The notes: a model not told the origin generated them from the sequence alone. 64,000 nt of DNA from Austwickia sp040006675 (GCA_040006675.1 JBDTWM010000002.1:1-64000), one strand, 5' to 3'; positions 35,190-44,693 are shown, counted from the stretch's first letter. Made by a program: numbers and translations.

Positions 35190-36356
35190 TTAGGACAGCC
35201 GCTCCACGACGATCGCCATGCCCTGGCCGCCGCCGACGCACATCGTCTCGAGGCCAAAGGTCTTGTCCTTGACCCTGAGTCCGTTGAGCAGCGTCGAGAG
35301 CATGCGCACGCCGGTCATCCCGAAGGGGTGACCGAGCGCGATCGCCCCACCGAACGGGTTGAGCTTGTCGCTGAAGGGGTCGAAGCCGATGGCCTGCGCC
35401 GACGGGATGACCTGGGCGGCGAACGCCTCGTTGATCTCGACGATGTCGATGTCGTCGATGGTCTTGCCGGCCCGCGCGAGCGCCTGCTGGCTCGACGCGA
35501 TCGGCCCGATGCCCATGGCCTCAGGCGCGCACGCGCTGACGCCGGTCGACAGGATGCGGGCGATCGGTTCCAGACCGAGGGACTTGGCCTTGGTGTCGGA
35601 CATGATCACGGTGGCGGCGGCTCCGTCGTTGAGGGGGCACGCGTTGCCCGCGGTGACCTTGCCGCCGCGACGGAACACCGGACGCAACCCTGCCAGGGAC
35701 TCCATCGTGACGCCCTTGCGCGGTCCGTCATCCGTCGTGGCGAAGGTGCCGTCGCCGAGAGGCACCGGGATGATCTCGTGAGCGATGTAGCCCGCTTCCA
35801 TAGCCGCCAGCGCCTTCGCGTGGCTCTGGACGGCGAGACGGTCCATGTCCTCACGGGTGATGCCGTACTCGTCAGCGACCAGCTCCGCGGTCAGCCCCAT
35901 CGGCATGAACGCCTGCGGCAAGCCCTCGGCGTTCCCCCTGAACAGCCGGGGGTTGGCCGTCTCCGGCTGGTCGGCGTACACGCCTAGCGGCGAGTGGGTG
36001 CTGGACTCGATGCCTACGGCGACGAAGGCGTCGCCCTCACCGGCCTTGATGGCGTGGAACGCCATGCGCACGGCCTGCAGCGATGACGAGCAGTAGCGGT
36101 TGACGGTCGTGCCGGGCGCGTTGACCCCAGCCAGCAGGCTGACGATGCGGCCCAAGTTGTGGGCCTGCTCGCCACCGGGCAGAGCACAGCCTGCGAGGAC
36201 GTCCTCGACCTCGGACCGATCGAACTGCGGGATCTTCTTGAGGACCTCGTCGACCACGAGAGCACCGAGGTCGTCGGGACGCTTGTGGATGAGCGATCCC
36301 TTCACGGCACGGCCGATCGGCGTCCGGCCGATGGCGACGATGACTGCTTCTGGCAT
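35190..36356 (-). CDS. Acetyl-CoA C-acyltransferase (thiolase), candidate PhaA
   Basis: 388 aa from the ATG at 36356, preceded by GGGAG. Thiolase signatures: nucleophile Cys in VNRYCSSSLQA (near 90), active-site His in GGAIALGHPFGMTG and second Cys in METMCVGGGQG-type segment (read LETMCVGGGQG). It could condense two acetyl-CoA to acetoacetyl-CoA for PHA synthesis or act in beta-oxidation. The N-terminal IGRTPIGRAVKGSL and the large loop resemble FadA-type thiolases, so chain-length preference is uncertain. It lies between phaC and the acyl-CoA synthetases on the same strand. Confidence 0.88.
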   Translation of the reverse strand: MPEAVIVAIGRTPIGRAVKGSLIHKRPDDLGALVVDEVLKKIPQFDRSEVEDVLAGCALPGGEQAHNLGRIVSLLAGVNAPGTTVNRYCSSSLQAVRMAFHAIKAGEGDAFVAVGIESSTHSPLGVYADQPETANPRLFRGNAEGLPQAFMPMGLTAELVADEYGITREDMDRLAVQSHAKALAAMEAGYIAHEIIPVPLGDGTFATTDDGPRKGVTMESLAGLRPVFRRGGKVTAGNACPLNDGAAATVIMSDTKAKSLGLEPIARILSTGVSACAPEAMGIGPIASSQQALARAGKTIDDIDIVEINEAFAAQVIPSAQAIGFDPFSDKLNPFGGAIALGHPFGMTGVRMLSTLLNGLRVKDKTFGLETMCVGGGQGMAIVVERLS

Positions 36357-36507
36357 GGTTGCGCTCCCGCTCTGTCGAGGAATCTCTAGGTCGGATCTGG
36401 ATCTGGTCATGCGGTGACGTCGGCTCGCGACGCCCAGTTTGGTGAGGTCGGCGCCGCGCCGGAGAGGACGGTGTCCTGCGGCGTAGGAGCCGGCGCGAGG
36501 CGGGCGA

Positions 36508-38145
36508 TCACGTGGCCGCCGAGGCCTCAGCGCTGCCTCCGGATGCGAGGTCGAGGTTTCCGTCGGCGAGCTGATGTCGCAGCAGCTTCTTGTCGTACTT
36601 GCCCACAGACGTGCGGGGCACGTTCTCAACGTATGCCCACAGCTCTGGCAGCCACCACTTGGCGACCTTGCCCTTGAGGAAGTCGCGCAGTTCCGCCGGG
36701 CTGACCTCACTGCCCTGCTGGAGTGCTACGCATGCGAGGGGGCGCTCGCCCCAGCGCTGGTCGGGAGCCGCGATGACCGCGACCTCGCGCACTGCCGGGT
36801 GCTCCAACAGCGCCGACTCCAGGTCGAGGGAGGAGATCCACTCGCCGCCGGACTTCACCACATCCTTCGCGCGGTCGCTGATGCGGATGTATCCGCGCGC
36901 GTCGATGGTGCCGACGTCGCCCGTCCGCAGCCACCCGTCGTGGAACTTCTCCTCCGCGGGGTCCTTGTAATAACTCGTGGTGACCCACGGGCCCCGGACC
37001 TCGATCTCTCCCACGGACTCCCCGTCGCGGGGCAACACGTTGTCCGCACCGTCGACGATACGGATCTCCACCCCGGCGAGCACCTGACCGGCCGTGGCTT
37101 GGTAGTCCAACGCGTCGTCCGGTGATGAGCCCCGCGGCGGGAACGCCAAGGACGCGATCGGGTGGGTCTCCGTGAGTCCCCAGCCGGCCGCGAAGGTGGC
37201 CCCATACCGCTGGTGGTAGGCCTCGATGAGGCTTCGTGGCGACGCCGCGCCGCCGCACAGGATCATGCGGAGCGTGCTCAGGTCGACCGTCGGATCGTCC
37301 AGGCCCAGCACGTCCCACCAGACGGTGGGCACGGCGCCGGCCACGGTGATCTTCTCGTCCGTGATGGTGCGCGCGATGCGTTGCGCCTGCGCGTACGAGG
37401 ACGGCAGGTACAGATCGGCACCGACCATCCAGCACACGTACGGAAGACCCCACGCGTTCCCGTGGAACATCGGCACGATGGGCAGCACCCGATCCTGATA
37501 ATTCATCATCAGGGCCTCACCGGAGGCCATGCCGAGCGAGAAGATGAACGTGGAACGCTGGCTGTAGACGACGCCCTTCGGGGGGCCGGTGGTGCCGCTC
37601 GTGTAACACATGGCGGCGGCCTGGTTCTCGTCCACGTCGGGCCAGTCGAAGTTCCCGGACTCCCCAGCGATGAAGTCCTCGTACTCGACCCACGCGACGG
37701 GGATGACCGACCGGTCGCCGTCACCGAAGACGACGACCTTCTCCAGGGTCTTCGCCTGCTCGAGCGCTGGGGCGATGTACGCCGCCAGGTGCGCGTCCAG
37801 CAGGAGGATCCTGTCCTCCGCGTGGTTGATGATGTAGGCGATCTGCTGGGGGTCGAGGCGGATGTTGATCGTGTGCAGGACCGCTCCGGAGCAGGGGACG
37901 GCCATGTAGGCCTCCTGATGCTCCTGGGTGTTCCACGCGAAGGTGCCGACCCGGTCGCCCTGGCGCACCCCCGCGCGATGCAGCGCGTTGGCGAGCTGGC
38001 CGACCCGCTGGGCGAGGGAGGCGAAGTCGATCCGCCGCATCCCGTCGGCCGTGAGCGTGACGATCTGACTGTCCGGGTACGTGTCCCGGCCGTGTTCGAA
38101 GATGTGCCGGATCGTCAGTGGGAAGTCCGGCATGGTGCTCAGCAT
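36508..38145 (-). CDS. Acyl-CoA synthetase (medium/long-chain, AlkK/FadD type)
   Basis: About 545 aa from the ATG at 38145 (MLSTMPDFPLTIRHIFEHG, typical of the family). A TTG at 38163 overlapping the previous stop (TTGA) is also possible but has its AGGGAG directly adjacent. ANL adenylate-forming enzyme: P-loop YTSGTTGPPKGVVYSQ, AGWGLTETHPIA, TGDVGTIDARGYIRISDR and SGGEWISSLDLE, with C-terminal Lys in SVGKYDKKLL. It activates carboxylic acids to CoA thioesters with ATP. It is not PaaK-like in length or motifs. Next to phaC it could supply substrates for PHA or for beta-oxidation. Confidence 0.9.
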   Translation of the reverse strand: MLSTMPDFPLTIRHIFEHGRDTYPDSQIVTLTADGMRRIDFASLAQRVGQLANALHRAGVRQGDRVGTFAWNTQEHQEAYMAVPCSGAVLHTINIRLDPQQIAYIINHAEDRILLLDAHLAAYIAPALEQAKTLEKVVVFGDGDRSVIPVAWVEYEDFIAGESGNFDWPDVDENQAAAMCYTSGTTGPPKGVVYSQRSTFIFSLGMASGEALMMNYQDRVLPIVPMFHGNAWGLPYVCWMVGADLYLPSSYAQAQRIARTITDEKITVAGAVPTVWWDVLGLDDPTVDLSTLRMILCGGAASPRSLIEAYHQRYGATFAAGWGLTETHPIASLAFPPRGSSPDDALDYQATAGQVLAGVEIRIVDGADNVLPRDGESVGEIEVRGPWVTTSYYKDPAEEKFHDGWLRTGDVGTIDARGYIRISDRAKDVVKSGGEWISSLDLESALLEHPAVREVAVIAAPDQRWGERPLACVALQQGSEVSPAELRDFLKGKVAKWWLPELWAYVENVPRTSVGKYDKKLLRHQLADGNLDLASGGSAEASAAT

Positions 38146-38159
38146 GGTCAACGTGTCCG

Positions 38160-39671
38160 TCAACTCCCTGATACGTGTGAGCCGGTGTCGGCCCAGAACG
38201 GGTCGCGCAGGTCGCGCTTGAGGATCTTTCCGGCCGCGGACTTCGGCAGCTGCTTGCTCCTGACCTCGAGGGTCTTGGGCATCTTGAAGCCGGCGATCCG
38301 CGAGCGGCAGTGTTCGATGAGCTCATCCGACGTCACCTCGGTGCTAGTGACGACCACCGCGTGCACTGCCTCGCCCCAGCGCAGGTGCGGGATGCCGAAG
38401 ACGGCAACCTCCTGCACGGCGGGGTGCGACGCGAGTGCGTTCTCCACCTCGACCGAGTACACGTTCTCACCGCCGGTGACAATCATGTCCTTGGCGCGGT
38501 CGACCAGATAGAGGTGCGAGCGCTCATCGAGGTAGCCGAGGTCACCGGTCTTGTACCAGCCGTTGATGATGGCACTCGACGAGTCATCCGCCTTTCCCCA
38601 GTATCCCTGCATCACGCTCGCGCCGCGGACGTAGAGCTCGCCGATGTCGTTCGGTGCCCGCTCCTCGCCCGTCGCCGGATCCACGATGCGCAGTTCCATC
38701 CCGATCGCCGGCTGCCCGCACGACTTGATCTGCGGGGTGTCGAAGAGCTGTTCTTCGCGGGCGAGCACCGCGGTGATGGGCGTGGTCTCCGTGGTGCCGT
38801 AGAGGTGCACCAGTTCCGCGTTGGGGAACTGCTCGTGCGCGAGGCGCAGCGTCTCCACGGAGATGGGCGACGCCCCGTGGCTCAGGTATCGCAGGGATGA
38901 GACGTCACGGGGGTTGGCCGCCTGGGCGCGCGCGGCGGCTGCGAGCATCGTCGGTACGAGGAGGGTGTGTGTCACCTTCTCCTTCTCGATCAGGTCGAGC
39001 GCCTTCTCCGGATCGAAGCTCGGCAGGATGACGTGCGTTCCCGCGCCCCACACGGTGGACATGACCGCGAGGATTCCACCGGTGTGGAACATGGGCGACG
39101 CGACGATCCAGATGGTGTCGGGGTTGAACGGCCAGACCGCCATAAAGTGCAGACCGCTCGAGAGCAGTCCGCGGTGGGTGTGCATGGCCCCCTTGGCGAG
39201 CCCCGTGGTGCCGGACGTGTAGAACAGGACGGCGAGGTCGTCCTCGTGGACATCCTCTCCCAGCGTGACCTCCTCGGCCCCTTCCACCAGGGCGTCGTAC
39301 TCATCGGGGACGCGAATGATCCGCTCGACGCAGTCGGGAACGGGGAAGTCGCCCTCCATGAAGACCACCTTCGCCCCGGCGTCCTCGAGGACGTCAGCGA
39401 TCTCCGGGCCCGCGAGGCGGGAGTTGACCGGGACGAGGATGTAGCCGCACGCCGGCACAGTGAAGTAGAGCTCAAAGTACCGGTCAGAGTTCGGGCCGAC
39501 GACGCCGACGCGGTCTCCCTTGTTCAGGCCCAGGCTTCGCAGGGCACCGCCCAGCTTGCGGCAGCGGACCGCCAATTCCGCATACGTGAGCTCGCGGCCC
39601 TCACACACCACGGCGCGGGCGTTCGGGTTGGTCCGGACGGCCCGGTCGAGGGGAGTGGCAAAGGTGTACAT
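38160..39671 (-). CDS. Acyl-CoA synthetase, second ANL paralogue
   Basis: About 503 aa from the ATG at 39671 (MYTFATPLDRAVRTNPNA); an ATG at 39737 adds 22 residues and neither has a clear ribosome-binding site. Motifs: FYTSGTTGLAKGAMHTHRG, YGTTETTPITAVL, KTGDLGYLDERSHLYLVDR, VTGGENVYSVEVE and KSAAGKILKRDLRD. It differs from its downstream neighbour throughout, so it is not a recent duplicate. First gene of the minus-strand run towards phaC. A predicted operator (39901-39924) lies about 235 bp upstream. Confidence 0.9.
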   Translation of the reverse strand: MYTFATPLDRAVRTNPNARAVVCEGRELTYAELAVRCRKLGGALRSLGLNKGDRVGVVGPNSDRYFELYFTVPACGYILVPVNSRLAGPEIADVLEDAGAKVVFMEGDFPVPDCVERIIRVPDEYDALVEGAEEVTLGEDVHEDDLAVLFYTSGTTGLAKGAMHTHRGLLSSGLHFMAVWPFNPDTIWIVASPMFHTGGILAVMSTVWGAGTHVILPSFDPEKALDLIEKEKVTHTLLVPTMLAAAARAQAANPRDVSSLRYLSHGASPISVETLRLAHEQFPNAELVHLYGTTETTPITAVLAREEQLFDTPQIKSCGQPAIGMELRIVDPATGEERAPNDIGELYVRGASVMQGYWGKADDSSSAIINGWYKTGDLGYLDERSHLYLVDRAKDMIVTGGENVYSVEVENALASHPAVQEVAVFGIPHLRWGEAVHAVVVTSTEVTSDELIEHCRSRIAGFKMPKTLEVRSKQLPKSAAGKILKRDLRDPFWADTGSHVSGS

Positions 39672-39900
39672 GCTGGCTCGCAATCCCGTGCACCGGCACG
39701 GCTCTGGTCCGACACTGACGTGTTGCTGAGGATCCATTGGACTCGCGGGTCGCGTCTACGTTGAGAAGCGGTCGGCATCTCGACATCGTTTCGTGTCTCG
39801 CCGATCATCGGTCGGGCGCGAACACGGCGTTGCTCCGATGGCCGGGGCCTACGGACCACCACCAGTCTATATGTGACGCGTCCCACGATTGGGCACCAAA

Positions 39901-39924
39901 ACTAACCGACCGTCCGGTGGGAGT
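39901..39924. promoter_or_regulatory. PaaR-like TetR operator, site 1
   Basis: Core ACCGACCGTCCGGT (39905-39918), flanked by ACTA on the left and GGGAGT on the right. It fits ACCG-N2-CG-N2-CGGT exactly, with near-symmetric ACT/AGT outer arms. It lies in the 541-bp divergent region between the acyl-CoA synthetase (start 39671) and phaZ (40213). From memory, the PaaR operator of Corynebacterium glutamicum has the same layout. The left part of the region also holds AT-rich sequence around 39870 suited to a promoter. Confidence 0.6.
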
Positions 39925-40106
39925 CAATTACCGATCCCGGCTCGCGGAAGCATGAGAGCGCACACTCCCCGACGCTCGTGACGTCAGGGGTCTCGGGCGC
40001 CCCGCGTGAGGGGCCTCCCCTTGCTGACCTGGCTGTGTAGGCGCAAGATGTAACCCATTCAACACGATCACGTCCTAGATCGGGGCTCGTTCGTGACGCA
40101 AGATAG

Positions 40107-40122
40107 AACCGAACGTTCGGTT
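40107..40122. promoter_or_regulatory. PaaR-like TetR operator, site 2 (perfect palindrome)
   Basis: AACCGAACGTTCGGTT is a perfect 16-bp palindrome with the ACCG-N2-CG-N2-CGGT core. It lies 90 bp upstream of the phaZ start. A TAGAAC hexamer (40104-40109) that could serve as -10 overlaps its left edge, which would suit repression. Confidence 0.7.
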
Positions 40123-40212
40123 GTAAAGTCCGACAGGAGCGAGCGGGCCACCGCGACGGCGCACGACGGAGCTAGGCCCGTCGGCGTGGTCCGGACACCG
40201 CGAGGAGCTAAA

Positions 40213-41046
40213 ATGCCCGACATCTCGATCTCTGACCTGCTGGCCGGGATTTCCCAGGCCGAAATCACCACCACGACGATCCACCTGCGTGGAATCAACA
40301 TCCACGTGCAGATGTGCGGGGGGACGGGTCCCGTCTTGCTCATGTACAACGGAGCCTTCGCCGAAGTGGACCTGTGGAAGGCCCTCCTTCCGTACCTGAA
40401 GGGCTTCCGGATCATCATGTTTGACCCGCCGGGCGTCGGACAGACCGAGATCCCGCTCCTGCCGATGAACATGTTCGCGCTGGCCGAGCTCGGCACGTTG
40501 ATCCTGGACTTCCTCGAGATCGAGAAGGCGCACGTGCTGGGGGTCTCGTTCGGCGGCGCCACGGCGCAGCAGATGGCGCTCATGCACCCGCGCCGCGTGG
40601 ACAAGCTCGTCTTGGTGTCCACGTCCTTCGGTGGGTTCGCCATGCCCGGCAAGCTGAAGTCGTTCTACTACTTCTGTCAGCCTTCCAGCCACAAGCCGGG
40701 CAAGGTGGAAAAGGTCGCCGGTGAGTTGTACGGCGGTCGGCTGCGCGAGGAGCCGGAGATCATCAACTCCCTGCACATGACGCGTGCGCCCAGCATGCGA
40801 GCGGCGATGCTCCGGATGTCCGCGCTGATGGGCTGGACATCGTTGCCGTGGCTGTGGGCCATCCGGCAACCCACGCTCATCGTGGCAGGCGACGATGACC
40901 CGGTGACCCGCCTGTTCAACCACAAGGTGATGGCTCGGATGATCCCGAAGGCGCGCCTGCACGTCGTCCCCGATGGCGGACATATGGTGCTGCTTGACAG
41001 CCCAGAGCGGGTCGGGCCGGTCATTTCCAAGTTCCTGCGCGAGTAG
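40213..41046 (+). CDS. phaZ: Intracellular PHA depolymerase-like alpha/beta hydrolase
   Basis: 277 aa from the ATG at 40213 with GAGGAG 6 nt upstream. The alpha/beta-hydrolase triad is Ser112 (LGVSFGGATAQQ), Asp in VAGDDDPVTRLF (228/229) and His257 (DGGHMVLL). Several blocks resemble medium-chain-length PHA depolymerases of Pseudomonas: LLMYNGAFAEVDLW, MFDPPGVGQTEIP, LYGGRLREEP, LMGWTSLPWLWAIRQPTL. It would release hydroxyacids from storage granules, which the adjacent acyl-CoA synthetases could reactivate. It diverges from the synthetases and has a perfect operator upstream. A generic hydrolase is the alternative. Confidence 0.8.
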   Translation: MPDISISDLLAGISQAEITTTTIHLRGINIHVQMCGGTGPVLLMYNGAFAEVDLWKALLPYLKGFRIIMFDPPGVGQTEIPLLPMNMFALAELGTLILDFLEIEKAHVLGVSFGGATAQQMALMHPRRVDKLVLVSTSFGGFAMPGKLKSFYYFCQPSSHKPGKVEKVAGELYGGRLREEPEIINSLHMTRAPSMRAAMLRMSALMGWTSLPWLWAIRQPTLIVAGDDDPVTRLFNHKVMARMIPKARLHVVPDGGHMVLLDSPERVGPVISKFLRE

Positions 41047-41127
41047 GGGCGCCGGCGCGCGGATCACATCACCCGGGGGGCCCGTCCGTGTTCCGCAAGG
41101 ACCCCTCGGCTCCCGTGAGGCGACCCC

Positions 41128-42420
41128 TCAGGAGGCCATGGCCGGTGAGGGCGGCCGCAGGGCCAGCGACAAGGCGCAGGCGCAGGCCGCGAGCGCCGAC
41201 ACCATCAGGAACGACGTCGAGAATCCCCCGGACTTCTCCGCAAGCACCCCCGCCACGAGGGGGCCGATCGCCTGGCCCAGACCGAAGATCACGGTGAGCA
41301 TGCCGAAGGTTGTCGCGGCCTGGCCGGGACCCATGTAGTCGCCGACCGCCGCCGCGATGATTCCGGGGATGCTCCAGGCGGCGAAACCAAAAAGGGCCAC
41401 CGAGGCGTAGACGGCTTCGATGGGTAGGTGCAGACCAACGAGCAGGTACGACACCGTGTGCAGCGCAAACACCGCCGCCATGCCGACGCGTCGGCCCGCG
41501 CGGTCTGAGAGCGCACCGAACACGGGTCCCGAAAACATGCTCAGGGCGCCGACGGCGAACCAGAAGTAGCCGGCGTTTCGCTCGCTGACACCTCGCTCCT
41601 GGACCAGGGACGTCACGATGAACGTGACGTACACCACGTAGGTGAAGCCGAACAGGAAGTAGATCGCGCCGAAGTGCGCGACGGTGCGCGCGTTGCCCGT
41701 CGGCGCAGACTCGCTGCTCTGCCGCCCGTGGGCAGTCATGTCGACACGGTGTGTGTGCACGCGTATCCCGAGATCGGCGGGGGCGTTGCGGATCAGCACA
41801 CCGACCACCAGCGCGACGACGAGAACGACGACGGCCAAGCAGACCCAGCCAATCCGCCAGCCTGCAGGTCCCCAGCGATCGGTGATCGCGGGGATGAGCA
41901 GCCCGCTCATCATGATGGCCGGTCCACTGCCGATCACCATGATTCCCGCCGCGCGTCCCCGCCAGCGCCGTGAGAACCAATGCGGCACGAGGCTCATCAC
42001 CCCCACGTTGGCGGCCCCGCTCCCGAGGCCGGTGACGAGATACGCCGGCCAGATGAGCGTCACCGCGCCTGCCGACGCGACGACAAAGAGGCTGAGCGCG
42101 ATGATGATCAGCGAGGAAAAGACCACGGCGCGTGCCCCGAAGCGCCGCACCAGCCTTCCGCAGACCAGCGCCGCCACCAAGTACCCGACGAAGTTTCCGG
42201 TGCTGATGAAGCCCATGTCGGTGTAGGACAGGTCCATGTCGGCCCGCATGGACGGCAGCAGCATGCCCAGCGAGAACCGTGCGATCCCCAGGCAGGCGAA
42301 GACCGTCGCCATTCCCAGCCCAGCGATGACCCAGCCGTAGTGCACGCGGCTCCCGGCGAGACGAGCCGCCCACGAGCCGTCGCCGCGGCCCAGCTGCCGG
42401 GCGTTACGGGTGTCCTTCAT
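41128..42420 (-). CDS. MFS transporter, monocarboxylate/YbfB-like type
   Basis: 430 aa with 12 predicted membrane helices. The first begins HYGWVIAGLGMATVFACLG; a loop 2-3 motif (GRLVRRFGARAVVFSS) and a second-half repeat (GALSDRAGRRVGMAAVF) are typical of the major facilitator superfamily. The central loop is short (IRVHTHRVDMTAHG). The substrate is unknown; the SLGMLLPSMRADMDLSYTDMG region resembles YbfB/YjiJ and oxalate/monocarboxylate families. GAGGAGG precedes the ATG. It converges on phaZ and is separated from the upstream symporter gene by a terminator. Confidence 0.82.
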   Translation of the reverse strand: MKDTRNARQLGRGDGSWAARLAGSRVHYGWVIAGLGMATVFACLGIARFSLGMLLPSMRADMDLSYTDMGFISTGNFVGYLVAALVCGRLVRRFGARAVVFSSLIIIALSLFVVASAGAVTLIWPAYLVTGLGSGAANVGVMSLVPHWFSRRWRGRAAGIMVIGSGPAIMMSGLLIPAITDRWGPAGWRIGWVCLAVVVLVVALVVGVLIRNAPADLGIRVHTHRVDMTAHGRQSSESAPTGNARTVAHFGAIYFLFGFTYVVYVTFIVTSLVQERGVSERNAGYFWFAVGALSMFSGPVFGALSDRAGRRVGMAAVFALHTVSYLLVGLHLPIEAVYASVALFGFAAWSIPGIIAAAVGDYMGPGQAATTFGMLTVIFGLGQAIGPLVAGVLAEKSGGFSTSFLMVSALAACACALSLALRPPSPAMAS

Positions 42421-42439
42421 GGAGCCTCCTCACACGTGA

Positions 42440-42472
42440 CGGGCCGCCCGACGGTGTGCGTCGGGCGGCCCG
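42440..42472 (-). terminator. Hairpin terminator downstream of the symporter gene
   Basis: Fourteen-base-pair perfect stem (CGGGCCGCCCGACG at 42440-42453 with its complement at 42459-42472) and 5-nt loop GTGTG. It lies between the end of the SSS symporter (42495) and the MFS start (42420), so it terminates minus-strand transcription of the symporter pair. Confidence 0.85.
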
Positions 42473-42494
42473 CCCTGCGTCGTCGACCGTCCGT

Positions 42495-44063
42495 CTACAC
42501 GGACGATATCCGCGCGCTGTCGGTGGTGGTCCGCAAAGCGTCCGGGTCGATCCCCGTCACGGCCTGGATGCGGATCCGATCGAAGGTGCGATTCGCCGCC
42601 GTAAGTTCTTCCCCGCGTGGTTGGGTCGCCAGCGAGACGAGCCACATCACGAGGAACCCGATAGGCACCGAGACGATGCCGGGGCTGCTGAACGGCAAGA
42701 GGGCGCTCTCGGCCGAGCCGTGGAACGTCGGGCTCAACAAGATGATCGTGACAGCGGTGACCAAGCCCGCCACCATGCCGACCGCGATGCCCTGGGCCGT
42801 CGCCTTGCGCCAGTAGATGGTGAACAGCAGCGCCGGCAGGTTGGCGCTCGCCGCCACCGCGATGGCGAGCGTGGCCAGGAACGCCACGTTCTGTTTCTGT
42901 GCGGCCAGCGCGATCAGCATCGAGATGAGGACGCTCGCGAACGTCGCGATCCGCGTCACCCGAAGCTGCGCGTGGTGGTTGACGTGATCACGCTTGATGA
43001 GCTTGGCGTAGATGTCGTGAGCCACGGACCCGGTGGTGGCGATCACCAGACCGGACAGCGCCGCGAGGATCGTCGCGAACGCCACCGCAGACACGAACGC
43101 GAGGAGGAGGTCACCGCCGAGCACGTCCGCCAACTGCGGCATCGCGAGGTTGCCGCCGGGACTTGCCTTCTTGATCTCCGCCTGGGTCACGAGCAGCATC
43201 GCGCCGTAGCTCACCACGGGGAGCGTGATCAGGAAGCACGCAAAGATCCAAATAGCGGTCACAGCGGAGGTGCGTGCCGCGGCGCCGTCCTTCACGGTCA
43301 GGAAGCGGATCATGACGTGGGGTAGGCCCAGCACGCCGAGCGTGACACCGAAGATCAACGAGAACTGCTCGACCTGCTTTCCGGCGCCAGCTCGGGTCGG
43401 GATCAGCGCCTTGTTGCCGTTCCCAGCGCCGGCCTCCCGGAACACCTCGAGCGGGTTCCAGCCGAACTTCGCGAGCACCAGAGCCAAGAGCAGCGCCCCG
43501 CAAAACAGCAGCAGGGCTGTCTTGACGATCTGGATGTACGTGGTGGCGATCATCCCGCCGAAGAGCGTGTAGATCATGGTCAACACGCCGATGGCCAGGG
43601 CGGCCACCAGGTACGGGATACCGAAGAGCAACTGCACGAGCAGCGCCGCACCCACGAACTGAGCGACGATGTAGAGCAGCGAGACCACGATCGAGGCGGT
43701 GGCGATGACGGCCCGGACCCCGCTCCCGGGGAACCGGGTGGCCAGCACGTCGCCCAGGGTGAAGTGGCCCAGGTTCCGCAGCGGCTCGGCCACGAGCAGC
43801 ATGCACAGCAAGTACGCGATGGGGATATAGACAGCCAGGTAGAAGCCGTTGAACCCGCCGAGAGCGATCGCGCCGGTCGTGCCGAGGAAGGTCGCGGCCG
43901 AGATGAAGTCGCCCGCGATGGCGACGCCGTTGGCGCGGCCCGAGATCGCCCCCCTGGCGACCAGGTGGGATTCGACGGTCTTGTTGCGCTTGCCCGCCCA
44001 GTACGTAATACCCAGCGTGACCGCGACCAGCGCGAGGAAGAGAACGGCAGCCTGAACGCTCAT
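42495..44063 (-). CDS. Solute:sodium symporter family carboxylate transporter (ActP/PaaL-like)
   Basis: 522 aa with about 13 membrane segments. SSS signatures include the N-terminal ARGAISGRANGVAIAGDFIS, the AATFLGTTGAIALGGFNG helix and GVTLGVLGLPHVMIRFLTV, typical of cation/acetate symporters. The paired DUF485 protein directly upstream (ATGA overlap) is the usual ActP partner. Because related SSS proteins carry phenylacetate in paa clusters and a PaaR-like site lies upstream of the pair, acetate, phenylacetate or another short acid are all possible substrates. Confidence 0.88.
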   Translation of the reverse strand: MSVQAAVLFLALVAVTLGITYWAGKRNKTVESHLVARGAISGRANGVAIAGDFISAATFLGTTGAIALGGFNGFYLAVYIPIAYLLCMLLVAEPLRNLGHFTLGDVLATRFPGSGVRAVIATASIVVSLLYIVAQFVGAALLVQLLFGIPYLVAALAIGVLTMIYTLFGGMIATTYIQIVKTALLLFCGALLLALVLAKFGWNPLEVFREAGAGNGNKALIPTRAGAGKQVEQFSLIFGVTLGVLGLPHVMIRFLTVKDGAAARTSAVTAIWIFACFLITLPVVSYGAMLLVTQAEIKKASPGGNLAMPQLADVLGGDLLLAFVSAVAFATILAALSGLVIATTGSVAHDIYAKLIKRDHVNHHAQLRVTRIATFASVLISMLIALAAQKQNVAFLATLAIAVAASANLPALLFTIYWRKATAQGIAVGMVAGLVTAVTIILLSPTFHGSAESALLPFSSPGIVSVPIGFLVMWLVSLATQPRGEELTAANRTFDRIRIQAVTGIDPDALRTTTDSARISSV

Positions 44064-44374
44064 CGGTCGCTCCCCCCTGTCGCTGTGCTGCGCAGCGGAC
44101 GCAGTTCCTCCTCGACCTTCTGCATCCGGGTCCGGTAGCTGGTCGTCAGGATGACGACGAAGAAGAACTGCGCGAAGGCATACACGTAGGCCCAGCTCAT
44201 GCCGTCGAAGGCCATACCGTCAAGAACTGGGGTGAAGTTCGTGAGCACCTGCTGGAGGAAGAAGAAGACCAGGGTGAGCACCACCAGCGGGACGACGATC
44301 TTGCGACGCGCGGCGACCATCTCCGCGTAATAGCGGTCGTTCGCCGCTCCGGTTTCCTCAAGGTTCGGGGGCAT
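44060..44374 (-). CDS. DUF485 small membrane protein (YjcH-like)
   Basis: 104 aa from the ATG at 44374, with AAAGGA about 9 nt upstream. Two membrane helices: IVVPLVVLTLVFFFLQQVL and WAYVYAFAQFFFVVILTTSY. The final part (RTRMQKVEEELRPLR) is charged. DUF485 proteins are co-transcribed with SSS acetate transporters; whether they are subunits or regulators is not established. The stop overlaps the symporter start, consistent with coupling. Confidence 0.9.
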   Translation of the reverse strand: MPPNLEETGAANDRYYAEMVAARRKIVVPLVVLTLVFFFLQQVLTNFTPVLDGMAFDGMSWAYVYAFAQFFFVVILTTSYRTRMQKVEEELRPLRSTATGGSDR

Positions 44375-44693
44375 GCAGTTGGTTCCTTTCCGCAGGGCGG
44401 CCCTCCGCGTGATGGTGGGGCGCTGGCGTCGTTGACGGGGTGAGACGAAAAAGACGTCGGACGTCGAGGAGTGGCCAAGACACGTCCGGCGGTACCGAGT
44501 CCGGCCTATGCACGGCCGCCACAAGGAACGCCTCAGTGCCTATCGTCAGTGAGACGTGAGTGTCCCGGCGCCGCTCGTGACGACGGGTTTTTCGCGCCTC
44601 GCCTTCCCGCCGATCGTGGAGGGTCTCCTGGACACCTCGCATCATGCCATGTGGCATAGGTCACGCCGGGAAGGACGAAGCTCAGTATTACCG

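Noticed and set aside
39872..39887. Crp-like half site TGTGA in the acyl-CoA synthetase/phaZ region
   Set aside because: The right half-site has two mismatches.
41069..42373. Long minus-strand open frame overlapping the MFS gene
   Set aside because: Gly/Arg/His-rich shadow frame; the MFS frame has clear membrane helices and a strong ribosome-binding site.
44650..44665. Crp-like TGTG-N8-CACG before the DUF485/symporter pair
   Set aside because: Two mismatches at symmetric positions; too weak to call without a scan.
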